A DNA stretch of 10,671 nucleotides from Alphaproteobacteria bacterium (GTDB taxonomy: Bacteria > Pseudomonadota > Alphaproteobacteria > Puniceispirillales > Puniceispirillaceae): NCBI GenBank assembly GCA_011522945.1, contig WTHY01000166.1, positions 1 through 10,671 on the forward strand, given 5' to 3'. A program made the translations under genes and the position numbers. Shown piece by piece: positions 1 through 7,266 of this stretch. Each line of letters begins with the position of its first letter. Position 1 is the stretch's first letter. The notes beneath the pieces were generated by a model. It had not been told where the DNA came from. It searched no databases and saw nothing but the letters and a program-made list of their open reading frames with translations.

Positions 1-368
1 CCTGAGGATTTCATATTCAACTTGGTCGTATGCAACCTTAAGCTGGGCCCAATCAGATCGCGCACAGGTGCCAGAATGGGATCAGAATATAGCAAATCTC
101 TGAAAATATCGCTTTGTGTATGTGGGAGTTTGATACGTCTCACACGCGGGTCATCTGGTGTGTGGCTATCTTCGAGATCAATTTTATCATCTGACTCAAC
201 CATACCAATGGCTTGCGTTTCAAGCCTCGCAATTTCGGAACGAACAGCCTCAATTGTCGCGTCTGACAAATAGCGCTCAAGTACTAGATAGCCTTCCGCG
301 TTATAAAAATCGACTTGCGCTTTGGTTAGCACTTCCAATGTTTGTTCTGATGCCATTCGTGCCCCCAT
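1..368 (-). CDS. PhyH-family Fe(II)/2-oxoglutarate dioxygenase, N-terminal part (cut by window edge)
   Basis: This minus-strand reading frame is open from its start to the left edge of the window, so only about 122 N-terminal residues are seen. The protein starts with a helix followed by GYLVLERYLS and an acidic helix with VRSEIARLE, the usual opening of phytanoyl-CoA dioxygenase-like proteins. It continues with RVRRIKLPH and LRLHTTKLNMKS, which resembles the strand leading to the metal-binding HxD motif in this family; the motif itself lies outside the window. I chose the ATG at 368 because AAAGG lies 7 bases upstream; an in-frame ATG at 356 is the alternative and lacks a clear ribosome site. 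The gene is the third of a minus-strand set, 56 bases after uxaA. Family membership is fairly sure. The substrate is unknown; such enzymes hydroxylate or oxidatively cleave small molecules in the cytoplasm. Confidence 0.8.
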   Translation of the reverse strand, partial: MGARMASEQTLEVLTKAQVDFYNAEGYLVLERYLSDATIEAVRSEIARLETQAIGMVESDDKIDLEDSHTPDDPRVRRIKLPHTQSDIFRDLLYSDPILAPVRDLIGPSLRLHTTKLNMKSS

Positions 369-393
369 TATTTTGCCTTTGCTAAATCCTGTC

Positions 394-419
394 TTTCATG
401 ACCTTAACAGGCCATGAAA
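394..419 (-). repeat. 11-bp inverted repeat (hairpin) just after uxaA
   Basis: The arms at 394-404 and 409-419 pair over 11 positions around a 4-base loop. One pair is not Watson-Crick: it is G-U in minus-strand RNA but A-C in plus-strand RNA, so the fold is better on the minus strand, the direction of uxaA. It starts 5 bases beyond the uxaA stop codon. No run of T follows, so it is not a standard intrinsic terminator. It may be an mRNA-stabilising 3' hairpin or a partial terminator that lowers expression of the following oxygenase gene. Confidence 0.5.
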
Positions 420-424
420 CAGGT

Positions 425-1936
425 CTACATTGTTGCCCCGATTTGCCATGGTACGAATTCATAGTCGCCCAAGCCTTGCGCCTCAGATTTAGATTGTTTG
501 CCAGAGGCTACATCCAATAGAAGCTGGTAAATTTCACGGCCCTTATCTTCAAGACTTTGCCCTTCGGTCAGCATAGCGCCTGCATTCACATCCATATCTG
601 ATATGAGCCTGCCATACATCTCTGTATTTGTAGCAATCTTGATACAGGGAGACGGCTTTGAGCCAAATGCTGAGCCGCGCCCTGTTGTAAAGGCAACCAG
701 ATTACAACCACTTGCGATCTGCCCTGTGACAGAGGCTGGATCATAGCCAGGGCTATCCATAAAGGTAAAACCACGCGCTGTTATAGGCTCACCATATTTA
801 TACACCCCTGTTAAAGGCGTGGTGCCACCCTTTGCAGCGGCCCCTAGCGACTTTTCCAAAATCGTTGTCAGCCCACCCTTTTTGTTACCTGGACTTGGAT
901 TATTATCCATTGAGCCGAGATTGCGTTCTGTATAATCCTCCCACCATCTGATGAGCTTGATCAAATCTTTTCCTGTAGCCGTATTTACGGCACGCCGCGT
1001 GAGAAGATGTTCAGCGCCATAAATTTCTGGCGTTTCAGCCAATACACCTGTCCCGCCTTGTGCCACCAGCAAATCACAGGCATAGCCAAGCGCCGGATTT
1101 GCTGTAACACCTGATAAAGCGTCTGACCCTCCACATTGTAAAGCTACCATCAATTCGGATGCAGGGCATGGCTCCCTTGTTGCTTTATTCACTTCTGGCA
1201 ACATTTTGCGGACCATTTCAATACCAGTCTCAACAGTCTTTGCTAAACCTGCAGTATCTTGTATATTCATAGCCTGAAAGGTTGGGCCTTGCTTGAGACC
1301 ATAGGCTTCTAGAATCCAGTCAATCTGGTTCATTTCGCACCCAAGGCCGACCATCAAAATACCACCATGGTTGGGGTTGCGTGCATAGCCCCACATCACG
1401 CGTTGCAATGCTTCAAAACCATCACCTTGACCAGCCATACCGCACCCTGTGCCATGCACAAAGGCGACGACCCCATCTACATTTGGATATTGCGCCATTT
1501 CTTCTGGCCCAAAGGCAGAGGCTATCATGCGTGCTGCTGTTGCTGAGCAATTCACTGACGTGAGAATGCCGATATAATTGCGCGTACCAACACGCCCATT
1601 ATCACGACGGAAGCCCATAAAACTATCTTGTATCTCAGCTGGTGCAACAGGCCGAAGATGCGTTGAAAATTCATAATCAGCATCTGTATTTCGAAACACA
1701 ACATTATGTGTATGCACATGTGCACCAGCTGGAATATCTTCTGAGGCATAACCGATGATTTGTGCGTATTTTCGCACAGCTTCCCCTTGTTTGATATCAC
1801 AGCTAGCAAGCTTGTGATTACGTGGCACAATCCCTGTTGTCATCACAGCCTCGACAGACATACCTGCCTCAAGGGTCTTTGTAGCTGTAACTACATTATC
1901 AGATGCATCTAGTCTGATTATCTCTGAAACTGTCAT
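425..1936 (-). CDS. uxaA: UxaA family altronate/galactarate-type dehydratase
   Basis: The 503-residue protein has the full two-part architecture of altronate dehydratase (E. coli UxaA is about 495 residues). An N-terminal SAF domain (about residues 10-85) carries HVHTHN at 73-78. It is followed by the catalytic domain with GFRRDNGRVGTRNY (108-121), FVHGTGCG (159-166), VGLGCEMNQ (196-204), LQCGGSDALSG (266-276) and GSKPSPCIKIATN near the C-terminus. Family members are metal-dependent enzymes that remove water from altronate, giving 2-keto-3-deoxygluconate, or from galactarate. Cysteines at 130, 165, 200 and 268 sit in conserved-looking segments. The gene follows a PhyH oxygenase by 68 bases and precedes another, and GAGAG lies 4 bases before the ATG. 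Family assignment is firm. The substrate is not: uxaB and uxaC are absent here, so altronate is only the default guess, and related aldonates or aldarates are possible. Confidence 0.92.
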   Translation of the reverse strand: MTVSEIIRLDASDNVVTATKTLEAGMSVEAVMTTGIVPRNHKLASCDIKQGEAVRKYAQIIGYASEDIPAGAHVHTHNVVFRNTDADYEFSTHLRPVAPAEIQDSFMGFRRDNGRVGTRNYIGILTSVNCSATAARMIASAFGPEEMAQYPNVDGVVAFVHGTGCGMAGQGDGFEALQRVMWGYARNPNHGGILMVGLGCEMNQIDWILEAYGLKQGPTFQAMNIQDTAGLAKTVETGIEMVRKMLPEVNKATREPCPASELMVALQCGGSDALSGVTANPALGYACDLLVAQGGTGVLAETPEIYGAEHLLTRRAVNTATGKDLIKLIRWWEDYTERNLGSMDNNPSPGNKKGGLTTILEKSLGAAAKGGTTPLTGVYKYGEPITARGFTFMDSPGYDPASVTGQIASGCNLVAFTTGRGSAFGSKPSPCIKIATNTEMYGRLISDMDVNAGAMLTEGQSLEDKGREIYQLLLDVASGKQSKSEAQGLGDYEFVPWQIGATM

Positions 1937-2004
1937 TCTACTCTCAAACTTTCAAATTGCCTGTTTGGCTTCATGCAGGCATCAGCATGCCAAAACCGTC
2001 TATA

Positions 2005-2958
2005 TTATGCACAGAACGGGGCATCAGACGTCCATCTATGGATAGGGATATGCGCTGCGCCTGATAGTTCAGCTCTCGCTGTCTCCCAGAGAGATCGCCA
2101 TGCCTGCCAGTCTTGCAATTCTCTTTCAGGATGTTGCTGACTTCTGGCAACAAAATCTGGAAAATGTGACCTGCCTGTTGGCTGTCCTGTTTTGTTAAAC
2201 CGAATATCAAATGACCAGCGAAAGGCGTCGCTATGATTATCTAGCGAGCTATGTGCCGTCAAAGGATGAAAAATCACAATACCACCAGACCGGACTGGCA
2301 ATGGTTTTGCCTTTGCGAGATCGATAAAGCCATCTGCAATAGCGGTTTGTGTCTTTGAACAATGTGGCAGCAAACCAGCTCCCTTATCTTGAGGGACAAC
2401 CTGCAAACACCCATTTTCCTCTGTCGCGTCAGAAATGGCTATCCAAACAGTGATCATGTCCGTGGAATCTGCTTCATCATGTGCCACGCCTCTATCCTGA
2501 TGCCAATCTGTAGCGGCAATATGGGCGCGGATTTCATCCTGATGCAATTGCGGCACAGGCGGCTTTAGGCGCACATGCTGAATAGGGTTAGATGTGATCT
2601 CAGGGCCAATCAGGCTCTCAGCAATATCAAGCAGCGCCGTATCTGTTATCATATTAAAGACGGCAGGCCCGAAATGCATAGGCGTATCAAGCTGTATTTC
2701 ATCAGCTGGAAGCGAAATATCCATTGGCTGGAACCAATCACACCCCGCCAAATAACAATGTTTTAATTTCCCGTAGAAATCGAGCCCTTCCGGCAATACT
2801 CCAAGCGCACCAGAGGCTTGCCAGTCTGATATCAGCCCGTCTAGCAGCGTTGCATATTCAGCACGAACAGGATCAAGAACCGTATTTTGATCAAATACAT
2901 CATTCAGCACGAGATAGCCGTTAGTCTCGAAAAAATCCTTTTTTTCAGTGGTTAGCAT
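2005..2958 (-). CDS. PhyH-family (phytanoyl-CoA dioxygenase-like) Fe(II)/2-oxoglutarate oxygenase
   Basis: The complete 317-residue protein has the PhyH pattern: N-terminal ETNGYLVLNDVF (11-22), the iron-binding HxD in DWHQD (H153, D155), a middle strand TVWIAISDATEENGCL, and the distal histidine in FHPLTAHSS (H236). The arginine expected to hold 2-oxoglutarate is likely R247, in FRWSFDIRF. All iron and cosubstrate residues therefore appear present and the enzyme should be active. It would couple 2-oxoglutarate decarboxylation to hydroxylation of an unknown small substrate. It is the first gene of the minus-strand set, upstream of uxaA, and diverges from the enolase-superfamily gene. GGGA lies 8 bases before the chosen ATG. 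Its neighbours suggest a sugar or sugar-acid derivative as substrate (for example O-methylated or otherwise modified), but this is inference only; members elsewhere act on quite different molecules. Confidence 0.88.
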   Translation of the reverse strand: MLTTEKKDFFETNGYLVLNDVFDQNTVLDPVRAEYATLLDGLISDWQASGALGVLPEGLDFYGKLKHCYLAGCDWFQPMDISLPADEIQLDTPMHFGPAVFNMITDTALLDIAESLIGPEITSNPIQHVRLKPPVPQLHQDEIRAHIAATDWHQDRGVAHDEADSTDMITVWIAISDATEENGCLQVVPQDKGAGLLPHCSKTQTAIADGFIDLAKAKPLPVRSGGIVIFHPLTAHSSLDNHSDAFRWSFDIRFNKTGQPTGRSHFPDFVARSQQHPERELQDWQAWRSLWETARAELSGAAHIPIHRWTSDAPFCA

Positions 2959-2993
2959 ATCATCTGTCCCGCATCATAAACCTTGCTTCATAA

Positions 2994-3022
2994 GTAAGAA
3001 ACATCGACTTGTTGATTGTCAA
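2994..3022 (-). promoter_or_regulatory. Candidate sigma-70-type promoter for the PhyH-uxaA set
   Basis: On the minus strand there is a perfect TTGACA at 3022-3017, then a 17-base spacer and a weak -10 (TCTTAC, 3 of 6 matches) at 2999-2994. It lies 36 bases upstream of the PhyH start codon, a sensible distance. The -10 is poor, so the call rests mainly on the -35 and the position in a divergent gap. Confidence 0.35.
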
Positions 3023-3042
3023 GCATGGAACCAGATGGCAGG

Positions 3043-3072
3043 TTATCTACATCAACATATTTTAGTTAGAAT
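3043..3072 (+). promoter_or_regulatory. Candidate promoter for the enolase-superfamily gene
   Basis: TAGAAT at 3067-3072 matches the -10 consensus at 5 of 6 positions, with a weak -35-like TTATCT (3 of 6) at 3043-3048, 18 bases upstream. Transcription would begin near 3079, only about 10 bases before the ATG at 3090. That would give a very short leader and fits the lack of a ribosome-binding site there. The support is weak. Confidence 0.2.
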
Positions 3073-3089
3073 TTGTGGTGCAAATAACG

Positions 3090-4244
3090 ATGATCCCAAA
3101 ACTGAAAATCACCGAAATCAAAACACATATTCTGAAATCTCCGTTAGAGACACCTTTTGCCTTTTCACAAGGCTGGGTATCAACGCGATCTGCAACCTTG
3201 ATTGAGATACGCACCGATGCTGGCATTACAGGCTGGGGCGAGGCTTTCTGTCAGGGGCTTGAAGTCCCTGAAATTGCAGCAGCAGCTATAGAAAATTGTT
3301 TTGCGCCGATGTTAATCGGAGATAATCCGCTTGATACTGAACGGCTTTGGTTTGCTATGTATAACAGATCACGCGATTTTGGGCGCAAAGGGGCTGTTAT
3401 GGCAGCCATTAGCGGCATAGATATTGCGCTTTGGGATATTGCTGGCAAGGCTTATGACCAGCCTATATCACAGCTGCTTGGTGGCGCATTCAGGTCTAAT
3501 GTGCAGCCTTATGCAACCGGTTTTTACCGTATCACTGGGCAAGGAGAACAAGCACGCCTTGCAGACGAGGCGTTACAGCATTACGAGAATGGCTTTCGCC
3601 TGATGAAAGTGAAACTTGGCTTTGGTCTTCAAGATGACATAGATGTCATGCACGCCATCAAGACTGCGCTTGGCAGTAAAGACGTCACCTTGATGGTGGA
3701 TACAAATCATGCTTATGGGCGCAATGAGGCGCTTATGCTTGGGACCGCTTTGGCAGATATGGGTCTGCGCTGGTATGAAGAGCCTGTCGTCCCAGAAGAT
3801 ATTGATGGTTATAGGGAACTACGTACCCGCCTGCCTATGGCCATTGCGGGCGGTGAAAATGAGCATAGCCTTTATGGCTTTAAATCCCTGTTAAGTGCCG
3901 GGGCAGTCGATATTGTGCAACCTGATATCGGGTCATGTGGCGGCCTGACAGCGGCACGTCATATAACAATTTTGGCGCAAGCCTTTGGCGTAGAGGTCAA
4001 TCCGCATGTGTGGGGCAGTGCTGTTGCACAAGCTGCCTCCCTGCAATGGATTGCAGCCATTCCGGATGCACATCACTCTATTTTTGCGCGTCAGCCTATA
4101 TTGGAATATGACCAGTCAGCACACCCGTTTCGTCGAGAGTTAACAACAACCCCCATTGAAATGATAGATGGGACGGTAGAGATACCAGATGCGCCAGGTC
4201 TAGGCATTGAAATGCGTTTGGACACAGTCGCTGCCTATAGCTAA
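3090..4244 (+). CDS. Mandelate racemase/muconate lactonizing enzyme family (enolase superfamily) sugar-acid dehydratase
   Basis: The 384-residue protein has the enolase-superfamily layout: an N-terminal capping domain (KITEIKTHILKSPL) and a (beta/alpha)8 barrel. The catalytic KxK is MKVKLG (K173, K175). The three metal ligands are D204 in VDTNH, E230 in WYEEP and E256 in AGGENE. D279 in QPDIG and H306 in NPHVWGS form the His-Asp dyad that defines the mandelate racemase subgroup, and E339 (ILEYD) matches that group's last active-site acid. Most such proteins in sugar-acid clusters are Mg-dependent dehydratases of aldonates or aldarates. L-fuconate dehydratase belongs to this superfamily, and the SDR and hydrolase downstream make L-fuconate or a similar acid a plausible substrate. 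I chose ATG 3090 because homologues start near MKITEIK; GTG codons at 3075 and 3078 are in frame. No Shine-Dalgarno sequence precedes any of these. Subgroup assignment is firm, substrate unproven. Confidence 0.88.
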   Translation: MIPKLKITEIKTHILKSPLETPFAFSQGWVSTRSATLIEIRTDAGITGWGEAFCQGLEVPEIAAAAIENCFAPMLIGDNPLDTERLWFAMYNRSRDFGRKGAVMAAISGIDIALWDIAGKAYDQPISQLLGGAFRSNVQPYATGFYRITGQGEQARLADEALQHYENGFRLMKVKLGFGLQDDIDVMHAIKTALGSKDVTLMVDTNHAYGRNEALMLGTALADMGLRWYEEPVVPEDIDGYRELRTRLPMAIAGGENEHSLYGFKSLLSAGAVDIVQPDIGSCGGLTAARHITILAQAFGVEVNPHVWGSAVAQAASLQWIAAIPDAHHSIFARQPILEYDQSAHPFRRELTTTPIEMIDGTVEIPDAPGLGIEMRLDTVAAYS

Positions 4245-4585
4245 TGGCATGAGGTACTAGTCTTAACCATCAAGAAATTGAACTGGCCTAATGACGGCTG
4301 CAGATACTAGCCGTACCAGAGCTGGCTCTACCAATGCTTTTGGATATGTTCACTGCTATTAGCTAGGCGCATAAGGCACCACACTGATTGGCCTAAGCTG
4401 ATATTTTATCCACATCTAAAGCTAACAGGCCTATTTTAGGTAAGATCGGGGAAGCAGAAAATCCTCAACTGTCAAAAGATTTACTTTCTTAACCTGTATC
4501 AGTCTGCAATAATTTTCAGGCAGTATGCCTAATCACATTTGGCACTATTTGATTTAACCACAAGGCTTGTTATGGGAGGCCAGCT
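4245..4585 (+). other. 341-bp non-coding stretch upstream of the six-gene run
   Basis: No convincing gene is present on either strand. The stretch holds two adjacent dyads (4294-4329), three exact copies of GCCTAA (4286, 4391, 4527), and a five-codon mini-ORF just before the SDR. TAATTT at 4510-4515 could be a -10 element but has no good -35 partner. The stretch probably carries the promoter and operators for the genes starting at 4586. No T-rich terminator is seen after the enolase-family gene. Confidence 0.5.
4294..4329. repeat. Two adjacent dyads (possible operators)
   Basis: ACGGCT (4294-4299) and AGCCGT (4309-4314) form a perfect 6-bp inverted repeat with a 9-base centre. Four bases later AGAGC-TG-GCTCT (4318-4329) forms a second one. 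No T tract follows either. They could be regulator-binding sites or weak RNA hairpins; chance is not excluded. Confidence 0.25.
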
Positions 4586-4589
4586 ATGA
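4572..4589 (+). other. Five-codon mini-ORF (MGGQL) overlapping the SDR start
   Basis: ATG at 4572 opens five codons whose TGA overlaps the SDR start codon as ATGA. AAGG at 4562-4565 stands 6 bases before it, a normal ribosome-site spacing, and the mini-ORF contains the SDR's own GGGAGG. It could couple translation to the SDR, or be chance. Confidence 0.15.
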
Positions 4590-5326
4590 GCAGCACAGGA
4601 CGGCTGATTGGGAAAACAGCACTTGTTACAGCCGCCGGGCAAGGCATCGGCAAAGCAACGGCACTGGCTATGGCCGCTGAAGGTGCAAAGGTATTTGCAA
4701 CAGACATTAATGAAGAGACGCTGGCAAGCCTGTCACATGACAATATTGAAACATTCCATCTGGACGTCTTGAATCAAGACTCAGTGCATGCAGGTATTAC
4801 TAAAGCAAATCCAGATATTCTGTTTAATTGTGCAGGCTTTGTCCATGCAGGCCTCATCCTAGACTCAACCCAGGATGAATGGGATTTTGGTGTCAATCTC
4901 AATGTCAGGTCTATGTATTGGACGATTAAGGCAGCTTTGCCTGGCATGCTGGAACGTGGCACAGGCTCAATCATCAATATGTCATCTGTTGTCTCTTCTG
5001 TAAAAGGTGTGCCAAATCGCTTTATTTACGGGGTAACAAAAGCTGCTGTCATAGGGCTCACGAAATCAGTAGCTTGTGATTATATGACAACAGGCATTCG
5101 GTGTAATGCAATCTGTCCAGGGACAGTTGATAGCCCCTCATTACATGACAGACTGCGCGCAACAGGTGATTATGAAGCTGCCATGGAAGCCTTTATTGCG
5201 CGGCAACCAATGGGCCGCATTGGCAGGCCGGAAGAAATTGCAGCTCTAGCTGTGTATCTGGGGTCTGACGAAAGTGTCTTTGTCACTGGCCGAGAACATG
5301 TAATTGATGGTGGCTGGGCACTCTGA
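4586..5326 (+). CDS. SDR family oxidoreductase, 2-keto-3-deoxy-L-fuconate dehydrogenase-like
   Basis: This is a classical 246-residue short-chain dehydrogenase. It has TAAGQGIG (15-22) for cofactor binding, D40 at the end of the second strand (NAD preference), NCAG (81-84), S134 in NMSS, and the YxxxK pair Y148/K152, ending in DGGWAL. Compared from memory it is strikingly like human BDH2/DHRS6 (similar length, with matching WDF-NLNVRSMY, INMSSV-SSVKGV, TKAAVIGLTKSVA and CPGTVDSPSL), including R145 next to the active site. Bacterial members of this branch include Xanthomonas 2-keto-3-deoxy-L-fuconate dehydrogenase, which makes the 2,4-diketo acid. That role fits the hydrolase two genes downstream. 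GGGAGG precedes the ATG by 6 bases. The gene starts the six-gene plus-strand run. SDR class is certain; the exact substrate is inferred from branch and neighbourhood, and a hydroxybutyrate-type dehydrogenase is the alternative. Confidence 0.9.
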   Translation: MSSTGRLIGKTALVTAAGQGIGKATALAMAAEGAKVFATDINEETLASLSHDNIETFHLDVLNQDSVHAGITKANPDILFNCAGFVHAGLILDSTQDEWDFGVNLNVRSMYWTIKAALPGMLERGTGSIINMSSVVSSVKGVPNRFIYGVTKAAVIGLTKSVACDYMTTGIRCNAICPGTVDSPSLHDRLRATGDYEAAMEAFIARQPMGRIGRPEEIAALAVYLGSDESVFVTGREHVIDGGWAL

Positions 5327-5374
5327 CCATATATACCTAGCATACCCCCATTTTGCCGCATGCATCATAAACCC

Positions 5375-5390
5375 TAAAAATTTTTAAGGA
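5375..5390 (+). promoter_or_regulatory. A/T-rich dyad overlapping the IlvD/Edd ribosome site
   Basis: TAAAAATTTTTA (5375-5386) is a perfect 12-bp palindrome that runs directly into AAGGA (5386-5390), the ribosome-binding site 10 bases before the start at 5401. The flanking CCT and AGG extend it imperfectly. The ribosome site is credible; a regulatory role for the dyad is speculative. Confidence 0.35.
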
Positions 5391-5400
5391 AGAAACATCG

Positions 5401-7206
5401 ATGTCAGACCGAAAAATACAGCCCGCAAATTTGCGCTCACGCAAATGGTTTAATAATCCTGATGATGCAGAAATGACAGCACTCTATACAGAACACTATC
5501 TCAATTATGGACTTACCCGTGAAGAATTGCGTGATGGTAAGCCAATCATTGCTATTGCACAAACAGGCTCTGATTTGTCTCCTTGTAATCGCCATCATAT
5601 CGAGCTTGCAAAACGTGTCCGTGACGGGATTATAGCTGCCGGCGGCCTGCCAATGGAAATTCCTGTGCATCCCATTCAAGAGACAGGCAAGCGGCCAACA
5701 GCCATGTTGGACCGGAATTTGGCCTATCTAAGCCTTGTAGAAACCTTATATGGCTATCCTATAGATGGCGTCGTTCTAATGATTGGCTGTGACAAAACCA
5801 CACCTGCTTTATTAATGGCCGCCGCTACGGTTGATATTCCAGCAATCGCGCTTTCTGTAGGCCCTATGTTAAATGGCTGGCACGATGGAGAGCGCACAGG
5901 CTCTGGTACAATCGTGTGGAAAGCACGCCAGCTTATGGCAGCTGGCGAAATTGATGATGATGGATTTCTTGACCTTGTGACATCATCAACACCCTCGACC
6001 GGCTATTGCAATACAATGGGCACAGCCACAACTATGAATTCCCTGGCAGAGGCGCTTGGTATGCAATTACCAGGCTCAGCAGCTATTCCAGCGCCATATC
6101 GTGAGCGTGGTCAGATGTCCTATTATACAGGCAGCCGCATCGTGGATATGGTGTGGGATGATGTAAAGCCTTCAGATATTATGACCAAACAGGCCTTTGA
6201 GAATGCGATAACTGTGAATTCTGCAATTGGCGGCTCAACAAATGCGCCTATTCACCTAAATGCAATCGCCAAGCATCTTGGAATTAGTCTCAATAATGAT
6301 GAATGGCAATCAGTTGGCCATAAGATACCGCTTCTGGTGAATTTACAGCCAGCGGGTGAATATCTTGGTGAAGATTATCATCGTGCAGGTGGTGTCCCGG
6401 CTGTGGTTGGGGAGCTTATGCGCCATAATTTGTTGCCACATCCAGATGCGTTAACCGTCAATGGCAAAAGCATGGGCGAGAATTGTGCTGATGTAAAAAT
6501 CGCCCGGCCAGAAGTTATTTTCTCCATTGATAACCCAATGAAATCAGAGGCTGGCTTTGTGAACCTCTCAGGAAATCTGTTTGATAGTGGCATCATGAAA
6601 ACCAGTGTTATCAGCCAAAGTTTCACAGAGCGTTATCTCTCTAATTCTGAGGATCCAAATGCCTTTGAAGGCACTGCCTTTGTGTTTGATGGTCCAGAAG
6701 ATTTTCATCACAGAATTGATGATGAATCCCTTGGCATGGATGAAAATGCTATTCTTGTCATGCGTGGTGCCGGGCCTATAGGATATCCTGGCGGTGCAGA
6801 GGTCGTTAATATGCGCCCGCCATCCTACCTCATTAAAAAAGGTATTAATGAATTACCATGTATTGGTGATGGCAGGCAGTCAGGCACATCTGGCTCACCA
6901 TCTATATTAAATGCATCACCTGAAGCTGCAGATGGAGGCGGATTGGCACTCATACAGACAGGTGACAAAATCCGTGTAGACCTCAATGCCTGTACAGTGA
7001 ATATGCTTGTAGCTGATGAGGAGCTTGCAGAACGGGCGCAACGCCTGGCTGCAGCAGGTGGCTTTGCTATGCCAGACAGCCAGTCACCATGGCAGCAATA
7101 TTTCCGTGAGAAAGTCCAACCCTTCTCAGAAGGCATGGTGTTAAAAGATGCACCTAATTATCGCTCGATTGCGCGCACTAAAGGTATACCCAGAGACAAT
7201 CATTAA
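5401..7206 (+). CDS. IlvD/Edd family dehydratase (D-xylonate / L-arabinonate / D-galactonate dehydratase type)
   Basis: The 601-residue protein belongs to the sugar-acid branch of the IlvD/Edd family and closely resembles Caulobacter D-xylonate dehydratase XylD in length, motifs and C-terminal tail (PRDNH against PRHNH, from memory). The three [2Fe-2S] cysteines are C62 in GSDLSPCN, C130 in IGCDKTTP and C203 in GYCNTMGTAT. They lie exactly three positions after C59, C127 and C200 of Rhizobium L-arabinonate dehydratase. K132 matches the carbamylated metal-binding lysine, and S494 in GDGRQSGTSG the catalytic serine region. The enzyme removes water from an aldonate to give a 2-keto-3-deoxy acid. 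Characterised relatives act on D-xylonate/D-gluconate or on L-arabinonate/D-fuconate/D-galactonate. DgoK and DgoA downstream favour D-galactonate here, while similarity alone favours D-xylonate. AAGGA precedes the ATG by 10 bases, and the gene lies 74 bases after the SDR. Confidence 0.93.
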   Translation: MSDRKIQPANLRSRKWFNNPDDAEMTALYTEHYLNYGLTREELRDGKPIIAIAQTGSDLSPCNRHHIELAKRVRDGIIAAGGLPMEIPVHPIQETGKRPTAMLDRNLAYLSLVETLYGYPIDGVVLMIGCDKTTPALLMAAATVDIPAIALSVGPMLNGWHDGERTGSGTIVWKARQLMAAGEIDDDGFLDLVTSSTPSTGYCNTMGTATTMNSLAEALGMQLPGSAAIPAPYRERGQMSYYTGSRIVDMVWDDVKPSDIMTKQAFENAITVNSAIGGSTNAPIHLNAIAKHLGISLNNDEWQSVGHKIPLLVNLQPAGEYLGEDYHRAGGVPAVVGELMRHNLLPHPDALTVNGKSMGENCADVKIARPEVIFSIDNPMKSEAGFVNLSGNLFDSGIMKTSVISQSFTERYLSNSEDPNAFEGTAFVFDGPEDFHHRIDDESLGMDENAILVMRGAGPIGYPGGAEVVNMRPPSYLIKKGINELPCIGDGRQSGTSGSPSILNASPEAADGGGLALIQTGDKIRVDLNACTVNMLVADEELAERAQRLAAAGGFAMPDSQSPWQQYFREKVQPFSEGMVLKDAPNYRSIARTKGIPRDNH

Positions 7207-7266
7207 GACGTGATAATCATAAAAGAGATGTTCAGTAATTGAGATAACCACTTAAAGCAGAAACCC

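Noticed and set aside
22..385. Overlapping plus-strand open frames at the left end
   Set aside because: The minus strand here encodes a recognisable PhyH N-terminus (GYLVL, LHTTKLNMKS); the plus-strand frames have no family resemblance.
394..419. Calling the hairpin after uxaA an intrinsic terminator
   Set aside because: No T tract follows on the minus strand, and an apparently co-directional gene starts 26 bases later.
4294..4314. Calling the ACGGCT/AGCCGT stem a terminator of the enolase-family gene
   Set aside because: The stem is only 6 bp with a 9-base loop and is followed by ACCAGAGC rather than a T-run.
6825..7136. A 103-codon minus-strand open frame opposite the 3' part of the IlvD/Edd gene
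   Set aside because: It is antisense to conserved coding sequence and has no domain or credible operon context.
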